64,000 bases of DNA from Chitinophaga sp. LS1 (GTDB lineage: Bacteria; Bacteroidota; Bacteroidia; Chitinophagales; Chitinophagaceae). Of this stretch, positions 9,008 to 17,253 are shown piece by piece. The stretch covers positions 1,674,001 to 1,738,000 of the forward strand of contig NZ_CP128362.1 in NCBI RefSeq assembly GCF_034274695.1, read 5' to 3'. The notes beneath the pieces were generated by a model. That model did no database searches and was not told the origin of the DNA. It saw only the letters and a program-made list of their open reading frames with translations. The translations under genes and the position numbers were made by a program. Within the stretch, counting starts at the first letter, position 1. Each line of letters begins with the position of its first letter.

Positions 9008-10189
9008 TTATTTAACTCCAAATTTGTAAATACACTCAGAAGTATAAGTAGCACCTGGTTTCAACACCACGCTTGGAAACGCCGGCTGATTCGGAGAATC
9101 AGGAAAATGCTGTGTTTCCAGACAGAAAGCTCCACGATGTACATATGTCTTATCATCCTTACCCTTATCGGTACCATCTAAGAAGTTACCACCATAGAAC
9201 TGTACACCTGGCTCAGTTGTCCATACTTCTAAAGTACGGCCACTGGTAGGATCTTCTACCTTCGCTGCCAGAGACAACTCATTACCTTTCTTGTTAAGTA
9301 CATAGTTATGATCATAACCACGACCAAATTTCAGCTGCTCAAAGTCTGCATCTACTCTCTCTCCAATCTTGGTCGGAGTAGTGAAATCCATTGGCGTACC
9401 TTTTACTGCTTCTAATTTACCAGTAGGAATCAGCGTGCTATCTACAGGAGTAAACTTATCTGCATTGATGGTCAGGATCAGATCATTGATATCACCATTA
9501 CCAGCACCATGCAGGTTAAAGAAAGAGTGGTTAGTTAAGTTAACAACAGTTGCTTTATCTGTAGTAGCTGAATAATCGATTTTCAGTTCATTACTGTCAG
9601 TCAGCGTGTAAGTGAGGGTGATATCCAGGTTACCAGGATAACCTTCTTCACCATCTTTTGATACGTAGTGGAGTTTCAGTGAGTTAGGGGCAGTTTGCTC
9701 AGCATCCCAAACCACATCGTTGAAACCTTTTTTACCACCATGCAGGTGATTTTGGTTATTGTTGGTTGCCAGTGTATATTCTTTGCCATCCAGTTTGAAC
9801 TTTCCCTTTGCAATACGATTACCGTAGCGGCCTACGATACCACCATAGTATCTTTCTTTGGTGCTAACATAGCGGGAGATGTTGTCATACCCCAGTTCTA
9901 CATCTTCCAGCTTGCCCGATTTATCAGGCGCCAGCAGACTTACGATTTTACCGCCATAGTTTGTAATGGCAACCTGCACATTACCTTTACTTTTCAGGTA
10001 ATACAATTTTGTCTGTTTACCGTCTACCGTGCTGTCGAAACGTGCAGCAGGTATCTTCCCTTCGATTGAAAGGCTGTCTTTAGTGGTCTGCATACTGTCT
10101 ACTGAATTATTATTGGATTTTGTACCAGACTGGCAGGCGCTTAAGCTAACAGCGGCTGCCACCGTGAGTAGTGGAATAATGTTTTTCAT
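9008..10189 (-). CDS. galM: Aldose 1-epimerase (galactose mutarotase), lipoprotein
   Basis: A 393-residue protein starting MKNIIPLLTVAAAVSLSACQ, a lipoprotein signal with lipobox LSAC, so the enzyme is likely anchored to a membrane on the periplasmic side. The mutarotase domain is complete: GGIVGRYGNRIAKGKF, NHLHGGKKGFNDVVWD with one active-site His, NLTNHSFFNLHGAG with the second, GRGYDHNYVL, and a late LETQHFPDSPNQ with the catalytic Glu. It interconverts alpha and beta anomers of aldoses, here probably during sugar uptake. An ATG eight codons upstream (10213) is less likely since it would precede the signal peptide. Confidence 0.9.
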   Translation of the reverse strand: MKNIIPLLTVAAAVSLSACQSGTKSNNNSVDSMQTTKDSLSIEGKIPAARFDSTVDGKQTKLYYLKSKGNVQVAITNYGGKIVSLLAPDKSGKLEDVELGYDNISRYVSTKERYYGGIVGRYGNRIAKGKFKLDGKEYTLATNNNQNHLHGGKKGFNDVVWDAEQTAPNSLKLHYVSKDGEEGYPGNLDITLTYTLTDSNELKIDYSATTDKATVVNLTNHSFFNLHGAGNGDINDLILTINADKFTPVDSTLIPTGKLEAVKGTPMDFTTPTKIGERVDADFEQLKFGRGYDHNYVLNKKGNELSLAAKVEDPTSGRTLEVWTTEPGVQFYGGNFLDGTDKGKDDKTYVHRGAFCLETQHFPDSPNQPAFPSVVLKPGATYTSECIYKFGVK

Positions 10190-10240
10190 GCATTGGAAGT
10201 TATAAGGGTACAATATACGCTTTTCTGTCTAAAAGCAAAG

Positions 10241-10268
10241 AGGGCCCGACATAATGATGTCGGGCCCT
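10241..10268 (-). terminator. Terminator after the deoxyhypusine synthase-like gene
   Basis: AGGGCCCGACAT (10241-10252) and ATGTCGGGCCCT (10257-10268) form a perfect 12-bp stem with a 4-base loop. On the minus strand it is followed by CTTTGCTTTT. Confidence 0.85.
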
Positions 10269-10291
10269 TTAACTATTTTTCAAGGTAGTAA

Positions 10292-11266
10292 TTACCAACC
10301 CAGCAAATAAGAGAATATCAGCGGTGCTACGATCGTAGCATCAGATTCCACGATAAATTTCGGTGTATTGATATCCAGTTTACCCCATGTGATCTTCTCA
10401 TTAGGTACTGCCCCTGAATAAGAACCATAAGAGGTAGTAGAATCAGAAATCTGGCAGAAGTAACCCCAGAAAGGAACATCATGCCATTCCAGATCCTGGT
10501 ACATCATTGGTACCACACAGATTGGGAAGTCACCAGCGATACCACCACCAATCTGGAAGAAACCAACACCTTTACCACCGGAGTTGTGTTTATACCAGTC
10601 AGCCAGCCAGATCATGTATTCAATACCACTCTTCATGGTAGAAGGCTTCAGTTCACCCTTAATGCAGTAAGAAGCGAAGATATTACCCATGGTGCTATCT
10701 TCCCATCCTGGTACTACGATAGGAATATTCTTTTCAGCAGCAGCAAGCATCCAGCTATTCTTTGGATCGATCTCGTAGTGTTCTTTCATCACACCACTCA
10801 GCAGCAGCTTGTACATATATTCGTGCGGGAAGTAACGTTCACCTTTATCTTCCGCATCTTTCCAGATCTTGTGGATATGTTCCTGTATGCGGCGGAAAGC
10901 TTCTTCTTCAGGGATACAGGTGTCAGTTACACGGTTGAAACCATCCTGCAGCAGGTCCCACTCTTCCTGAGGGCTCAGGTCACGGTAATGAGGAACTCTC
11001 TTATAGTGCGTGTGCGCTACGAGGTTCATGATATCCTCTTCCAGATTCGCGCCGGTGCAGGAGATGATGTCCACTTTCCCCTGACGGATCATTTCCGCGA
11101 AGGAGATACCCAACTCGGCAGTACTCATCGCACCCGCCAGAGATACCAGCATTTTGCCCCCTTCCAGTAAGTGAGCTTCATATCCTTTAGCAGCATCCAC
11201 CAGTGCAGCCGCATTGAAGTGGCGATAGTGGTGCTGGATAAATTGAGAAATTGGACCTTTGTTCAT
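10292..11266 (-). CDS. Deoxyhypusine synthase family protein
   Basis: A 324-residue member of the deoxyhypusine synthase family. Visible hallmarks: the NAD-binding region KMLVSLAGAMSTAELG, DIISCTGANLEEDI, IPIVVPGWEDSTMGN, FFQIGGGIAGDFPI, and SYGSYSGAVPNEKITWGKL, whose WGK lysine corresponds to the residue that carries the aminobutyl group in the eukaryotic enzyme. Bacteria lack eIF5A, so the substrate here is not hypusine; bacterial relatives include homospermidine synthases and uncharacterised DHS-like enzymes. Polyamine metabolism is a reasonable inference only. It is monocistronic, with its own promoter and terminator. Confidence 0.88.
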   Translation of the reverse strand: MNKGPISQFIQHHYRHFNAAALVDAAKGYEAHLLEGGKMLVSLAGAMSTAELGISFAEMIRQGKVDIISCTGANLEEDIMNLVAHTHYKRVPHYRDLSPQEEWDLLQDGFNRVTDTCIPEEEAFRRIQEHIHKIWKDAEDKGERYFPHEYMYKLLLSGVMKEHYEIDPKNSWMLAAAEKNIPIVVPGWEDSTMGNIFASYCIKGELKPSTMKSGIEYMIWLADWYKHNSGGKGVGFFQIGGGIAGDFPICVVPMMYQDLEWHDVPFWGYFCQISDSTTSYGSYSGAVPNEKITWGKLDINTPKFIVESDATIVAPLIFSYLLGW

Positions 11267-11305
11267 TTCCGTTGTTGAATAAGTTTAAATCTTGAAACAG
11301 AGGGG

Positions 11306-11334
11306 CAAAGGTAAGGATTTTGAAAAGATTTCAA
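11306..11334 (-). promoter_or_regulatory. Promoter of the deoxyhypusine synthase-like gene
   Basis: On the minus strand TTG (11334-11332), 18 bases, TACCTTTG (11313-11306). This fits the Bacteroidota -33/-7 consensus and lies 40 bases before the start codon. Confidence 0.65.
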
Positions 11335-11411
11335 TTCAGGCGCAACAGGGGAGCAGGTTATCATTTTGCTAATGACTATAAAAATTTTGCTAGTGCCTGT
11401 AAAAACAAAAA

Positions 11412-11432
11412 CCGGGGTAATAAATACCCCGG
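11412..11432 (-). terminator. Terminator after the PepSY-like gene
   Basis: CCGGGGTA (11412-11419) and TACCCCGG (11425-11432) form an 8-bp stem with loop ATAAA. On the minus strand it is followed by TTTTTGTTTTT. Confidence 0.8.
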
Positions 11433-11474
11433 GTTCCAAAAATTAACAATAGTCTTCTTTAACTTAAAAGCAGG

Positions 11475-11996
11475 TTATGCTTTTTTCAGGCGCTGGTGTA
11501 CGCTCAGGTCGCCGTTAGCACTTGCTTTGATCACCTTCCAGGTATTGTTACCTTCCAGTGTTACATAATACGCTGTATTACCATCACTCTGGAACTCTAC
11601 TACCCAACGGATAGCTTCGTTTGGATAACGCTGCGCCAGTTTTGAAGCAACAGACAGCGGGAGGTTGGCTGCGTCAACATAACGACGCGTAGCCAGCAGA
11701 TGACCTTCTCCATCAAAATAAGCCGTTACGTTACGCTCATTCAGCATGAACTTAGCCATAAAGGTCTTGTTGTCATCACTGTACCATTTGATGGCAGATG
11801 CTCCGGTAAACTCCTTATTCAGAGCGGTTTTCAATGTACTGGATGCTTCCAGCTCATTGGCGCCGGTACCTGCAAAAGAGTAGATCGAGGTAAATAAAGC
11901 AATTGCTACCAGGAGCAACAGCTTTTTGAAATGGCCAAAAGGCCTTACACCCACAGGTGCAATGTGGTTACTGATTTTTGAACTGAATTGTTTCAT
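11475..11996 (-). CDS. Small secreted PepSY-like protein, function unknown
   Basis: A 173-residue protein with one hydrophobic segment near residues 25-42 (LLLLVAIALFTSIYSFAGT), probably a signal peptide behind a long basic n-region. The mature part contains the pattern KEFTGASAIKWYSDDNKTFMAKF and a second half, YPNEAIRWVVEF...AYYVTLEGNNTWKVIK, that look like paired PepSY/beta-lactamase-inhibitor-like half-domains common in Bacteroidota. No function is known. It is expressed from its own promoter (12025-12056). Confidence 0.75.
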   Translation of the reverse strand: MKQFSSKISNHIAPVGVRPFGHFKKLLLLVAIALFTSIYSFAGTGANELEASSTLKTALNKEFTGASAIKWYSDDNKTFMAKFMLNERNVTAYFDGEGHLLATRRYVDAANLPLSVASKLAQRYPNEAIRWVVEFQSDGNTAYYVTLEGNNTWKVIKASANGDLSVHQRLKKA

Positions 11997-12024
11997 GGCG
12001 GAAACTTTATTTTGTTTGATGAGT

Positions 12025-12056
12025 CAAAGGTACATGGTTCCTGGCTGGTAGGTCAA
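12025..12056 (-). promoter_or_regulatory. Promoter of the PepSY-like gene
   Basis: Minus strand TTG (12056-12054), 21 bases, TACCTTTG (12032-12025), 29 bases before the ATG at 11996. Confidence 0.6.
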
Positions 12057-12249
12057 GGCTTTTGTTACAAATGGAGAGTCACTGGATAAGATGTGCGCAA
12101 TCTCCTGTAATGTTGGGGCGATATTCCTTTACCGGACACGATATACAAGCGTTACCATAGAAGAGTTGCACTGGAAGAAGGAAAGTTGCAGGCGTCACCG
12201 TTAAGCTTTTGTTAAACTGGACAAGGAAAATAAAATCTATCTTCGCTAT

Positions 12250-12846
12250 ATGAATTTTCTCGCTCATGCATATTTATCATATCACCAGCCTTCCATCACT
12301 ATCGGTAATATGATTGCCGACTTTGTGAAAGGAAAGCACTGGCAGGATTATGATACAGGTCTACAGCAGGGCATTCGGTTGCATAGGCTTATAGATTCTT
12401 TCACGGATACACATCCTGTCACACTGGAAGCGAAGAGATTCTTTCAACCCGGCTGTGGCAAGTACAGCGCCGTATTCATCGACATTGTCTACGATCATTT
12501 CCTGGCCAACGATACAACCCGGTTCCCCGGCAATACACTGGCCGCCTTTGCACAGGAAGTATATACTACACTAAAGGAACGACATTACCTGTTACCCGTT
12601 GGTTTTCAGGAAGTATTCAGGTATATGAGTGAACAAAACTGGCTGTTGGGTTACCAACACAAGGATGGTATTTACAAAACTTTCAGCGGCATTGTCAGAA
12701 GAAGCCGTTACCTGGAAGTAACTGCCGACGTACCTTTTGCAGCACTGGAAGCAAACTATGATGCACTCGCTGCCAGCTACCAGACCTTTTTTCCGGACCT
12801 TGTCACCTTTGTGCAAAATGTACCGCCAGCACCTACATCTGTATAA
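12250..12846 (+). CDS. acpH: Acyl carrier protein phosphodiesterase
   Basis: A 198-residue protein matching the AcpH (DUF479) family from its first residue: MNFLAHAYLS, GNMIADFVKG, GIRLHRLIDSFTDTHP, and later SEQNWLLGY and SGIVRRSRY. The family has an HD-domain-like fold and removes 4'-phosphopantetheine from acyl carrier protein, tuning fatty acid synthesis. The start ATG is fixed by the conserved N-terminus. A TATCTTCG at 12238-12245 resembles a -7 motif but lies too close to the ATG for a normal leader. Confidence 0.88.
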   Translation: MNFLAHAYLSYHQPSITIGNMIADFVKGKHWQDYDTGLQQGIRLHRLIDSFTDTHPVTLEAKRFFQPGCGKYSAVFIDIVYDHFLANDTTRFPGNTLAAFAQEVYTTLKERHYLLPVGFQEVFRYMSEQNWLLGYQHKDGIYKTFSGIVRRSRYLEVTADVPFAALEANYDALAASYQTFFPDLVTFVQNVPPAPTSV

Positions 12847-12855
12847 CTTTAATCG

Positions 12856-12863
12856 TAGGTTTG
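12856..12863 (+). promoter_or_regulatory. Candidate -7 element of the DUF2911 gene
   Basis: TAGGTTTG fits TAnnTTTG, 36 bases before the ATG at 12899. No clear -33 partner is seen. Confidence 0.4.
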
Positions 12864-12898
12864 CGCAACTATATTTTTTGAACAATTAAGAGCTATTA

Positions 12899-13489
12899 AT
12901 GAAGCAAGTATTCATCGCCACACTGATTACCCTGTTTGGTTGTAGTGCTGTGTTTGCACAGGACAAAAAACTGCCGCCACTGGATTCCAGCCCTATGGAC
13001 ATGGCGTATTATCCCGTAATGTATCCTTATGTTGTGAGAGTAAAAGGAGAACCAGGCGCCCTCGTGGCCCGCGTGATCTACAGCCGGCCACAGAAGAAGG
13101 GAAGAAAGATCTTTGGCGATCTGGAACCATACGGTGAACTCTATCGCCTGGGTGCGAACGAAGCTACTGAAGTGGAATTCTACCGCCCGGTTTCAATCGG
13201 TGGCAAACTGGTGCCAAAAGGTCGCTACACCATGTATGCCATTCCCAACGAAACAAAATGGACCATCATCATCAACAGAGATAGTGACATCTGGGGAGCA
13301 TTCAAATACAGCGAAGCAAAAGATGTAGTAAGGATCGATGTACCAGTGACCAAAATGGATACCCCGGTAGAACCTTTTACCATGGTATTTGAGAAAGCTG
13401 ATTACGGTGCTAACCTGATTATAGCATGGGATGTAGTGAGTGTGAGCCTGCCTGTGAAGTTTAGCAATGCTGCTCCTGTAAAAAAATAA
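12899..13489 (+). CDS. DUF2911 domain-containing secreted protein
   Basis: A 196-residue protein with a signal peptide (MKQVFIATLITLFGCSAVFAQ) followed by the DUF2911 domain: VARVIYSRPQKKGRKIFGDL, YGELYRLGANEATEVEFYRPV, KGRYTMYAIPNETKWTIIIN, then a C-terminal beta-rich region with FTMVFEKADYGANLIIAWD. The family is widespread in Bacteroidota and has no known function; it is probably periplasmic. The gene ends directly against copy 1 of the dispersed hairpin repeat, which may serve as its terminator. Confidence 0.85.
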   Translation: MKQVFIATLITLFGCSAVFAQDKKLPPLDSSPMDMAYYPVMYPYVVRVKGEPGALVARVIYSRPQKKGRKIFGDLEPYGELYRLGANEATEVEFYRPVSIGGKLVPKGRYTMYAIPNETKWTIIINRDSDIWGAFKYSEAKDVVRIDVPVTKMDTPVEPFTMVFEKADYGANLIIAWDVVSVSLPVKFSNAAPVKK

Positions 13490-13491
13490 AA

Positions 13492-13616
13492 GGCGGTAAG
13501 AATACCGCCCACGAATTTTAACCATATCCTATGAAAAACCTGAACCGAAATTAGACGGAAATACTGCGGGAATACTACGGTATCCGCTTAACGTATAAAT
13601 TTAGTTCGTGAACGTA
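13492..13616 (+). repeat. Dispersed hairpin repeat, copy 1
   Basis: GGCGGTA (13492-13498), loop AGAA, TACCGCC (13503-13509); then ATTTTA and ACCATATCCTATGAAAAACC (13521-13540); then a variable stretch of about 67 bases; then GTGAACGTA (13608-13616). The same order of blocks recurs at 25963, 26201 and 28317. This copy starts three bases after the DUF2911 stop codon. I do not know a named family with this sequence. Confidence 0.75.
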
Positions 13617-13699
13617 GCGAATTCATCCGTGTAAATGATTCAGATGGCTGTTTTTGATTATATGGCTTTTTGGTATACGTAGTTCTACGCATTTTGCCG

Positions 13700-13731
13700 T
13701 TTGTGGGATGTACTGAGGATCGTTACCTTTG
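13700..13731 (+). promoter_or_regulatory. Promoter of the trans-sulfuration gene
   Basis: TTTG (13700-13703), 20 bases, TACCTTTG (13724-13731), 35 bases before the ATG at 13766. This is a good Bacteroidota -33/-7 pair and argues against longer N-terminal starts. Confidence 0.7.
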
Positions 13732-13765
13732 GTCCTTTCCTAATAAACTACAAAATCTTACAGGC

Positions 13766-14905
13766 ATGAAGCTGGGAACTAAACTCATTCACGCGGGAGT
13801 AACGCCGGATCCGTCTACCGGCGCCATTATGACCCCCATATTTCAGACCTCCACTTATGTTCAAAGCGCCCCCGGCCAACACAAAGGATATGAGTATGCC
13901 CGTACCCAGAACCCAACCCGTGACGCCCTGCAAAATGCACTGGCAGCCATAGAAAATGGGAAATTCGGTATCTCCTTCGGTAGTGGCCTGGCCGCTACTG
14001 ATGCAGTCATGAAACTCCTGAACCCCGGTGATGAAGTCATTGCCAGCAATGATCTTTATGGTGGCACTTACCGCATCTTCACAAAAATATTTGAGCGCTA
14101 TGGCATCAAATTCCATTTCATAGGTATGCAGGATGCGCAGAACATCCGTAATTATGTCAATGCCAATACAAAGCTGATCTGGATAGAAACACCTACCAAT
14201 CCGCTGCTCAACATCATTGACATTGCCGCCTGTGCACAAATTGCCGGCGAACATAAAATACTGCTGGCGGTAGATAATACCTTCGCCTCTCCATACCTCC
14301 AGAATCCACTGGATCTGGGTGCGAACATCGTTGTACACTCTGCGACCAAATACCTGGGGGGCCACAGCGATGTGGTGCATGGCGCCATCATCGTGAAAGA
14401 TGAAGACCTGGCCAAACAGCTATATTTCATTCAAAACAGTTGCGGAGCAGTACCTGGTCCACAGGATTGTTTCCTCGTGCTGCGTGGGTTGAAAACCCTG
14501 CATGTACGTATGCAAAGGCATTGTGAGAACGGGGCTGCGGTGGCACACTTCCTGCGCCAGCACTCCAAAGTAGCCAAGGTATACTGGTGCGGTTTTGAAG
14601 ACCATCCAAATCATGCTATTGCTAAAAAGCAGATGCGTGGTTATGGTGGCATGATCTCATTTACGCTAAAAGATGATAGTATAGAAGCTGCGACAAAAGT
14701 ATTGAGCGGTACCCACCTGTTCTCCCTGGCGGAATCACTGGGTGGCGTGGAGTCCCTGATAGGGCATCCTGCGTCTATGACGCATGCCTCTATTCCCCGT
14801 GAAGAGCGCATCAGCAATGGTTTAGTTGATTCGCTGATTCGATTGAGTGTAGGTATTGAAGATGCAGACGACCTGATCGCAGACCTTTCAAAAGCTATTG
14901 GATAA
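13766..14905 (+). CDS. Trans-sulfuration PLP enzyme (cystathionine gamma-synthase/lyase)
   Basis: A 379-residue fold-type I PLP enzyme of the Cys/Met metabolism family. Visible: TPIFQTSTYVQ, YEYARTQNPTRDALQ, SFGSGLAATDAVMKLL, DDLYGGTYR-like NDLYGGTYRIF, ETPTNPLL, and SATKYLGGHSDVVHG with the PLP-binding Lys, then GGVESLIGHPASMTHA. The family includes cystathionine gamma-synthase, gamma-lyase and methionine gamma-lyase, and these cannot be told apart safely by eye. Cytosolic sulfur amino acid metabolism is certain. The frame is open to 13670, but the promoter at 13700-13731 makes the ATG at 13766 the real start. Confidence 0.9.
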   Translation: MKLGTKLIHAGVTPDPSTGAIMTPIFQTSTYVQSAPGQHKGYEYARTQNPTRDALQNALAAIENGKFGISFGSGLAATDAVMKLLNPGDEVIASNDLYGGTYRIFTKIFERYGIKFHFIGMQDAQNIRNYVNANTKLIWIETPTNPLLNIIDIAACAQIAGEHKILLAVDNTFASPYLQNPLDLGANIVVHSATKYLGGHSDVVHGAIIVKDEDLAKQLYFIQNSCGAVPGPQDCFLVLRGLKTLHVRMQRHCENGAAVAHFLRQHSKVAKVYWCGFEDHPNHAIAKKQMRGYGGMISFTLKDDSIEAATKVLSGTHLFSLAESLGGVESLIGHPASMTHASIPREERISNGLVDSLIRLSVGIEDADDLIADLSKAIG

Positions 14906-14910
14906 TTGAA

Positions 14911-14937
14911 ATCGCTTCTGCCTCAGGCAGGAGCGAT
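14911..14937 (+). terminator. Terminator after the trans-sulfuration gene
   Basis: ATCGCTTCTGCC (14911-14922) pairs with GGCAGGAGCGAT (14926-14937) through one G-U pair, followed by TGTTTTTT. Confidence 0.85.
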
Positions 14938-15037
14938 TGTTTTTTGGGGACATTTGTTTTCACAATTTTACTTATTTTCAATGCGTCATGCTGCAATCTT
15001 ATGCGAGCCAACAGACAAACCTAACCGAATAACCACC

Positions 15038-15811
15038 ATGAAATTCCAGCAACTGAAGGCGTTTTTGGATACCAAAGCGGCATATTACAATACTCCGGAT
15101 TTTATAGCCGGAGATCCTATTACGATACCGCACAGGTTTTCCAAACTACAGGATATCGAGATCGCAGGACTTTTTGCAGCCATACTTGCCTGGGGTAACC
15201 GAACCACCATTATCAATAAATGCACTGAACTGATGAAGTTGATGGACAACGAACCCTACGACTTCATCAAAAACCACCAGCCCAGAGAACGTATAAAGCT
15301 CATGCAGTTTTGCCACCGGACATTCAACGGGATAGACCTGCTCTATTTCGTCGAGTTCCTGCAGCACTACTATAGCAACGTCACTTCCCTGGAATTTGCC
15401 TTTAGCGGCCACATAACCCCTAAAGACGAAACCGTTGAAAATGCCCTCATAGGGTTTCATAAGATATTCTTCGCCATGGAGCACCCGGAAAGGACCCGGA
15501 AACATATTTCCACCCCTGCCAGGAACTCCGCCTGTAAGCGCCTGAACATGTATTTGCGCTGGATGGTCAGAAAAGATGAAAATGGCGTGGATTTTGGACT
15601 ATGGAAACACATCCGCCCTTCACAACTGGTATGTCCTGTAGATGTGCATGTAGGAAGAGTCGCTACCAGACTGGGATTAATCTCATCAGCCAAGTCAGAC
15701 TGGCGTACTGCGCTGGAATTGACAGAAAAGCTAAGGCAGCTGGATCCGGAAGACCCTGCCAAGTACGACTTTGCGTTGTTTGGCCTCGGCGTAATAGAAA
15801 AATATGTTTAA
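15038..15811 (+). CDS. TIGR02757 family (DUF2400) protein
   Basis: A 257-residue protein of the TIGR02757 family. Family pattern: AGLFAAILAWGNRTTIINKC, KRLNMYLRWMVRKDENGVDFGLW, PSQLVCPVDVHVGRVATRLGL and KYDFALFGLGVIE. The helical arrangement and the CPVDVHV segment recall HhH-GPD DNA glycosylases, but no activity is established. The frame is open from 14906 with ATGs at 14906, 14981 and 15038; the last is chosen because the conserved part begins with KFQQLKAFLDTKAAYY and because the region before 14941 is a terminator. The 3' end may overlap the next gene slightly. Confidence 0.85.
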   Translation: MKFQQLKAFLDTKAAYYNTPDFIAGDPITIPHRFSKLQDIEIAGLFAAILAWGNRTTIINKCTELMKLMDNEPYDFIKNHQPRERIKLMQFCHRTFNGIDLLYFVEFLQHYYSNVTSLEFAFSGHITPKDETVENALIGFHKIFFAMEHPERTRKHISTPARNSACKRLNMYLRWMVRKDENGVDFGLWKHIRPSQLVCPVDVHVGRVATRLGLISSAKSDWRTALELTEKLRQLDPEDPAKYDFALFGLGVIEKYV

Positions 15812-15824
15812 AATATATAGCGTA

Positions 15825-16787
15825 ATGATGAAGCGATTTTTTGTGTCAATGGCTCTGGGCGCTACCATAGCCATGCCGGCATTTGCACAACAACAGGATG
15901 ATAAAAGAGATTATGTAGATCTGAGCTACAATTTTCTCAAAGGCCAACAGTTCGAGCTGAAACAGGAAAGCCGCAGCGAAACCTATACGACAGTAGATGA
16001 TGTCATGCAACGCGTAACACGCGATTTCAATAATACCATTGCTATCGAGGTGACCGAAACTTCAGACGGACATGCTACCCTGACTTTCAAATACAAAGAG
16101 CTGAAGTTCAATTTCAATGCACGCAATCAGAACATCCTGGTAGATGCTGCCGTGCCTAATGAAAAAGAACCTTTCCAGGCTGCCCTGAAAAGTATTATCG
16201 ATCAGCCATTCTCTGTCGATATATCGTCCTCAGGATACATCAATAAAGTAATGGGACTGGACGATCTGCTGGACAAAGCATCGGCTACCTTCACGAACCT
16301 GAAACCAGATGAGCAGACTGCTTATAAAAAGCTAATGAAAGACCAGTTTGGTGCCAATGCATTCCGTACCTGGTTAGAACAACTGCTGGTGATCTATCCG
16401 GTGCGTAGTATCAAAACAGGTACCCGCTGGGAAGAGAACGTACCTATCCGTACCGGATTGGTAGGCGATATTTCCCTCTACTGGAACCTGCAAACATGGG
16501 ATAGCCAGACGGCAAAGATCAATGGTACAGGTAAGGTCAACACAAATAAAGTAGAGACTTTTACAACCGATGATGGTATCGAAGCTACTGCTGAAATCAA
16601 TGGCGATATCATGACGAATTATCTCATAGACCGCACATCAGGATTCCCTAGTATTGCTTCGCAGAATACAGAGATGAATGGTACGTATACTTACAAAGCG
16701 AATAAAGCGAAGAAGATTAAAAGTGATGTGAAAGTACCGGTGAAGATTGTGACGAATGCGTCTTATAAAATTAAAAGAATGAAATAA
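15825..16787 (+). CDS. DUF6263-like secreted protein
   Basis: About 320 residues with a signal peptide (KRFFVSMALGATIAMPAFAQ) and a beta-rich mature region: LSYNFLKGQQFELKQES, ATLTFKYKELKFNF, QPFSVDISSSGYINKVMGLDDLLDKA, NVPIRTGLVGDISLYWNL. This resembles the DUF6263 family of Bacteroidota, predicted periplasmic or surface proteins without known function. An in-frame ATG at 15804 would overlap the upstream gene by 8 bases and start before the signal peptide; 15825 or 15828 is more natural. Probably cotranscribed with the TIGR02757 gene. Confidence 0.7.
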   Translation: MMKRFFVSMALGATIAMPAFAQQQDDKRDYVDLSYNFLKGQQFELKQESRSETYTTVDDVMQRVTRDFNNTIAIEVTETSDGHATLTFKYKELKFNFNARNQNILVDAAVPNEKEPFQAALKSIIDQPFSVDISSSGYINKVMGLDDLLDKASATFTNLKPDEQTAYKKLMKDQFGANAFRTWLEQLLVIYPVRSIKTGTRWEENVPIRTGLVGDISLYWNLQTWDSQTAKINGTGKVNTNKVETFTTDDGIEATAEINGDIMTNYLIDRTSGFPSIASQNTEMNGTYTYKANKAKKIKSDVKVPVKIVTNASYKIKRMK

Positions 16788-16805
16788 CTAAATAAAGAAA
16801 TTAAA

Positions 16806-16853
16806 GCAATTAGCAGAACCATTTTGCTGAAGTAAAATGGTTCTGCTAATTGC
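16806..16853 (+). terminator. 20-bp perfect stem-loop, first of a tandem pair
   Basis: The 20 bases 16806-16825 (beginning GCAATTAGCAG) pair perfectly with 16834-16853 around an 8-base loop (GCTGAAGT). No T tract follows; a second hairpin starts immediately. It may act as an RNA 3' stabiliser or as part of a double terminator. Confidence 0.6.
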
Positions 16854-16892
16854 AAAAAAATTGCTGCTGCCATTGGCAGCAGCAATTTTTTT
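16854..16892. terminator. Bidirectional terminator, second of a tandem pair
   Basis: A run of seven A, TTGCTGCTGCC (16861-16871), loop ATT, GGCAGCAGCAA (16875-16885), then seven T: an 18-bp symmetrical stem that can end transcription on either strand. Confidence 0.85.
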
Positions 16893-16925
16893 AAAGAATA
16901 AGATGAATAAATTAATACGGATACA

Positions 16926-17252
16926 ATGCAGCTTTTACCAGAAACAACATTACAACTTGCCGAAGATACTTCCCTCACAATTCCTGATCACATTACCTAC
17001 GAACAGTTAAAAACATTACTCGCTGCAAAGCTTGAAGCCATGATCAATCAAGACTTTCAGCAGTTCTTGCTATTGCTGTATAAAATCGATGTAGCAGAAA
17101 ATAAAATAAGACAGGTACTGGCTGATGATACAACCGGAGAGGTCTATCATAAAATTGCGGCCTTGCTCATAGAGCGTCAGCAGCAAAAAATTATCTCCCG
17201 CAAAACCTTTACCAGACCCGCCAGCGATGACGATGAAGAAGAAAGATGGTAA
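16926..17252 (+). CDS. Hypothetical protein, 108 aa
   Basis: I do not recognise this protein. It is hydrophilic, starts with a short acidic segment, and is mostly helical through residues 25-90 (YEQLKTLLAAKLEAMINQDF, then LLYKIDVAENKIRQVL and YHKIAALLIERQQQK). It ends in a basic stretch followed by an acidic DDDEEERW tail. No signal peptide or membrane segment is present, so it is probably cytosolic. It sits behind a strong double terminator and ends one base from the convergent sterol desaturase gene, with no terminator between them. Confidence 0.65.
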   Translation: MQLLPETTLQLAEDTSLTIPDHITYEQLKTLLAAKLEAMINQDFQQFLLLLYKIDVAENKIRQVLADDTTGEVYHKIAALLIERQQQKIISRKTFTRPASDDDEEERW

Positions 17253-17253
17253 C

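Noticed and set aside
12079..12267. 62-codon minus-strand frame
   Set aside because: It overlaps the start of the ACP phosphodiesterase gene and lacks any family pattern or promoter.
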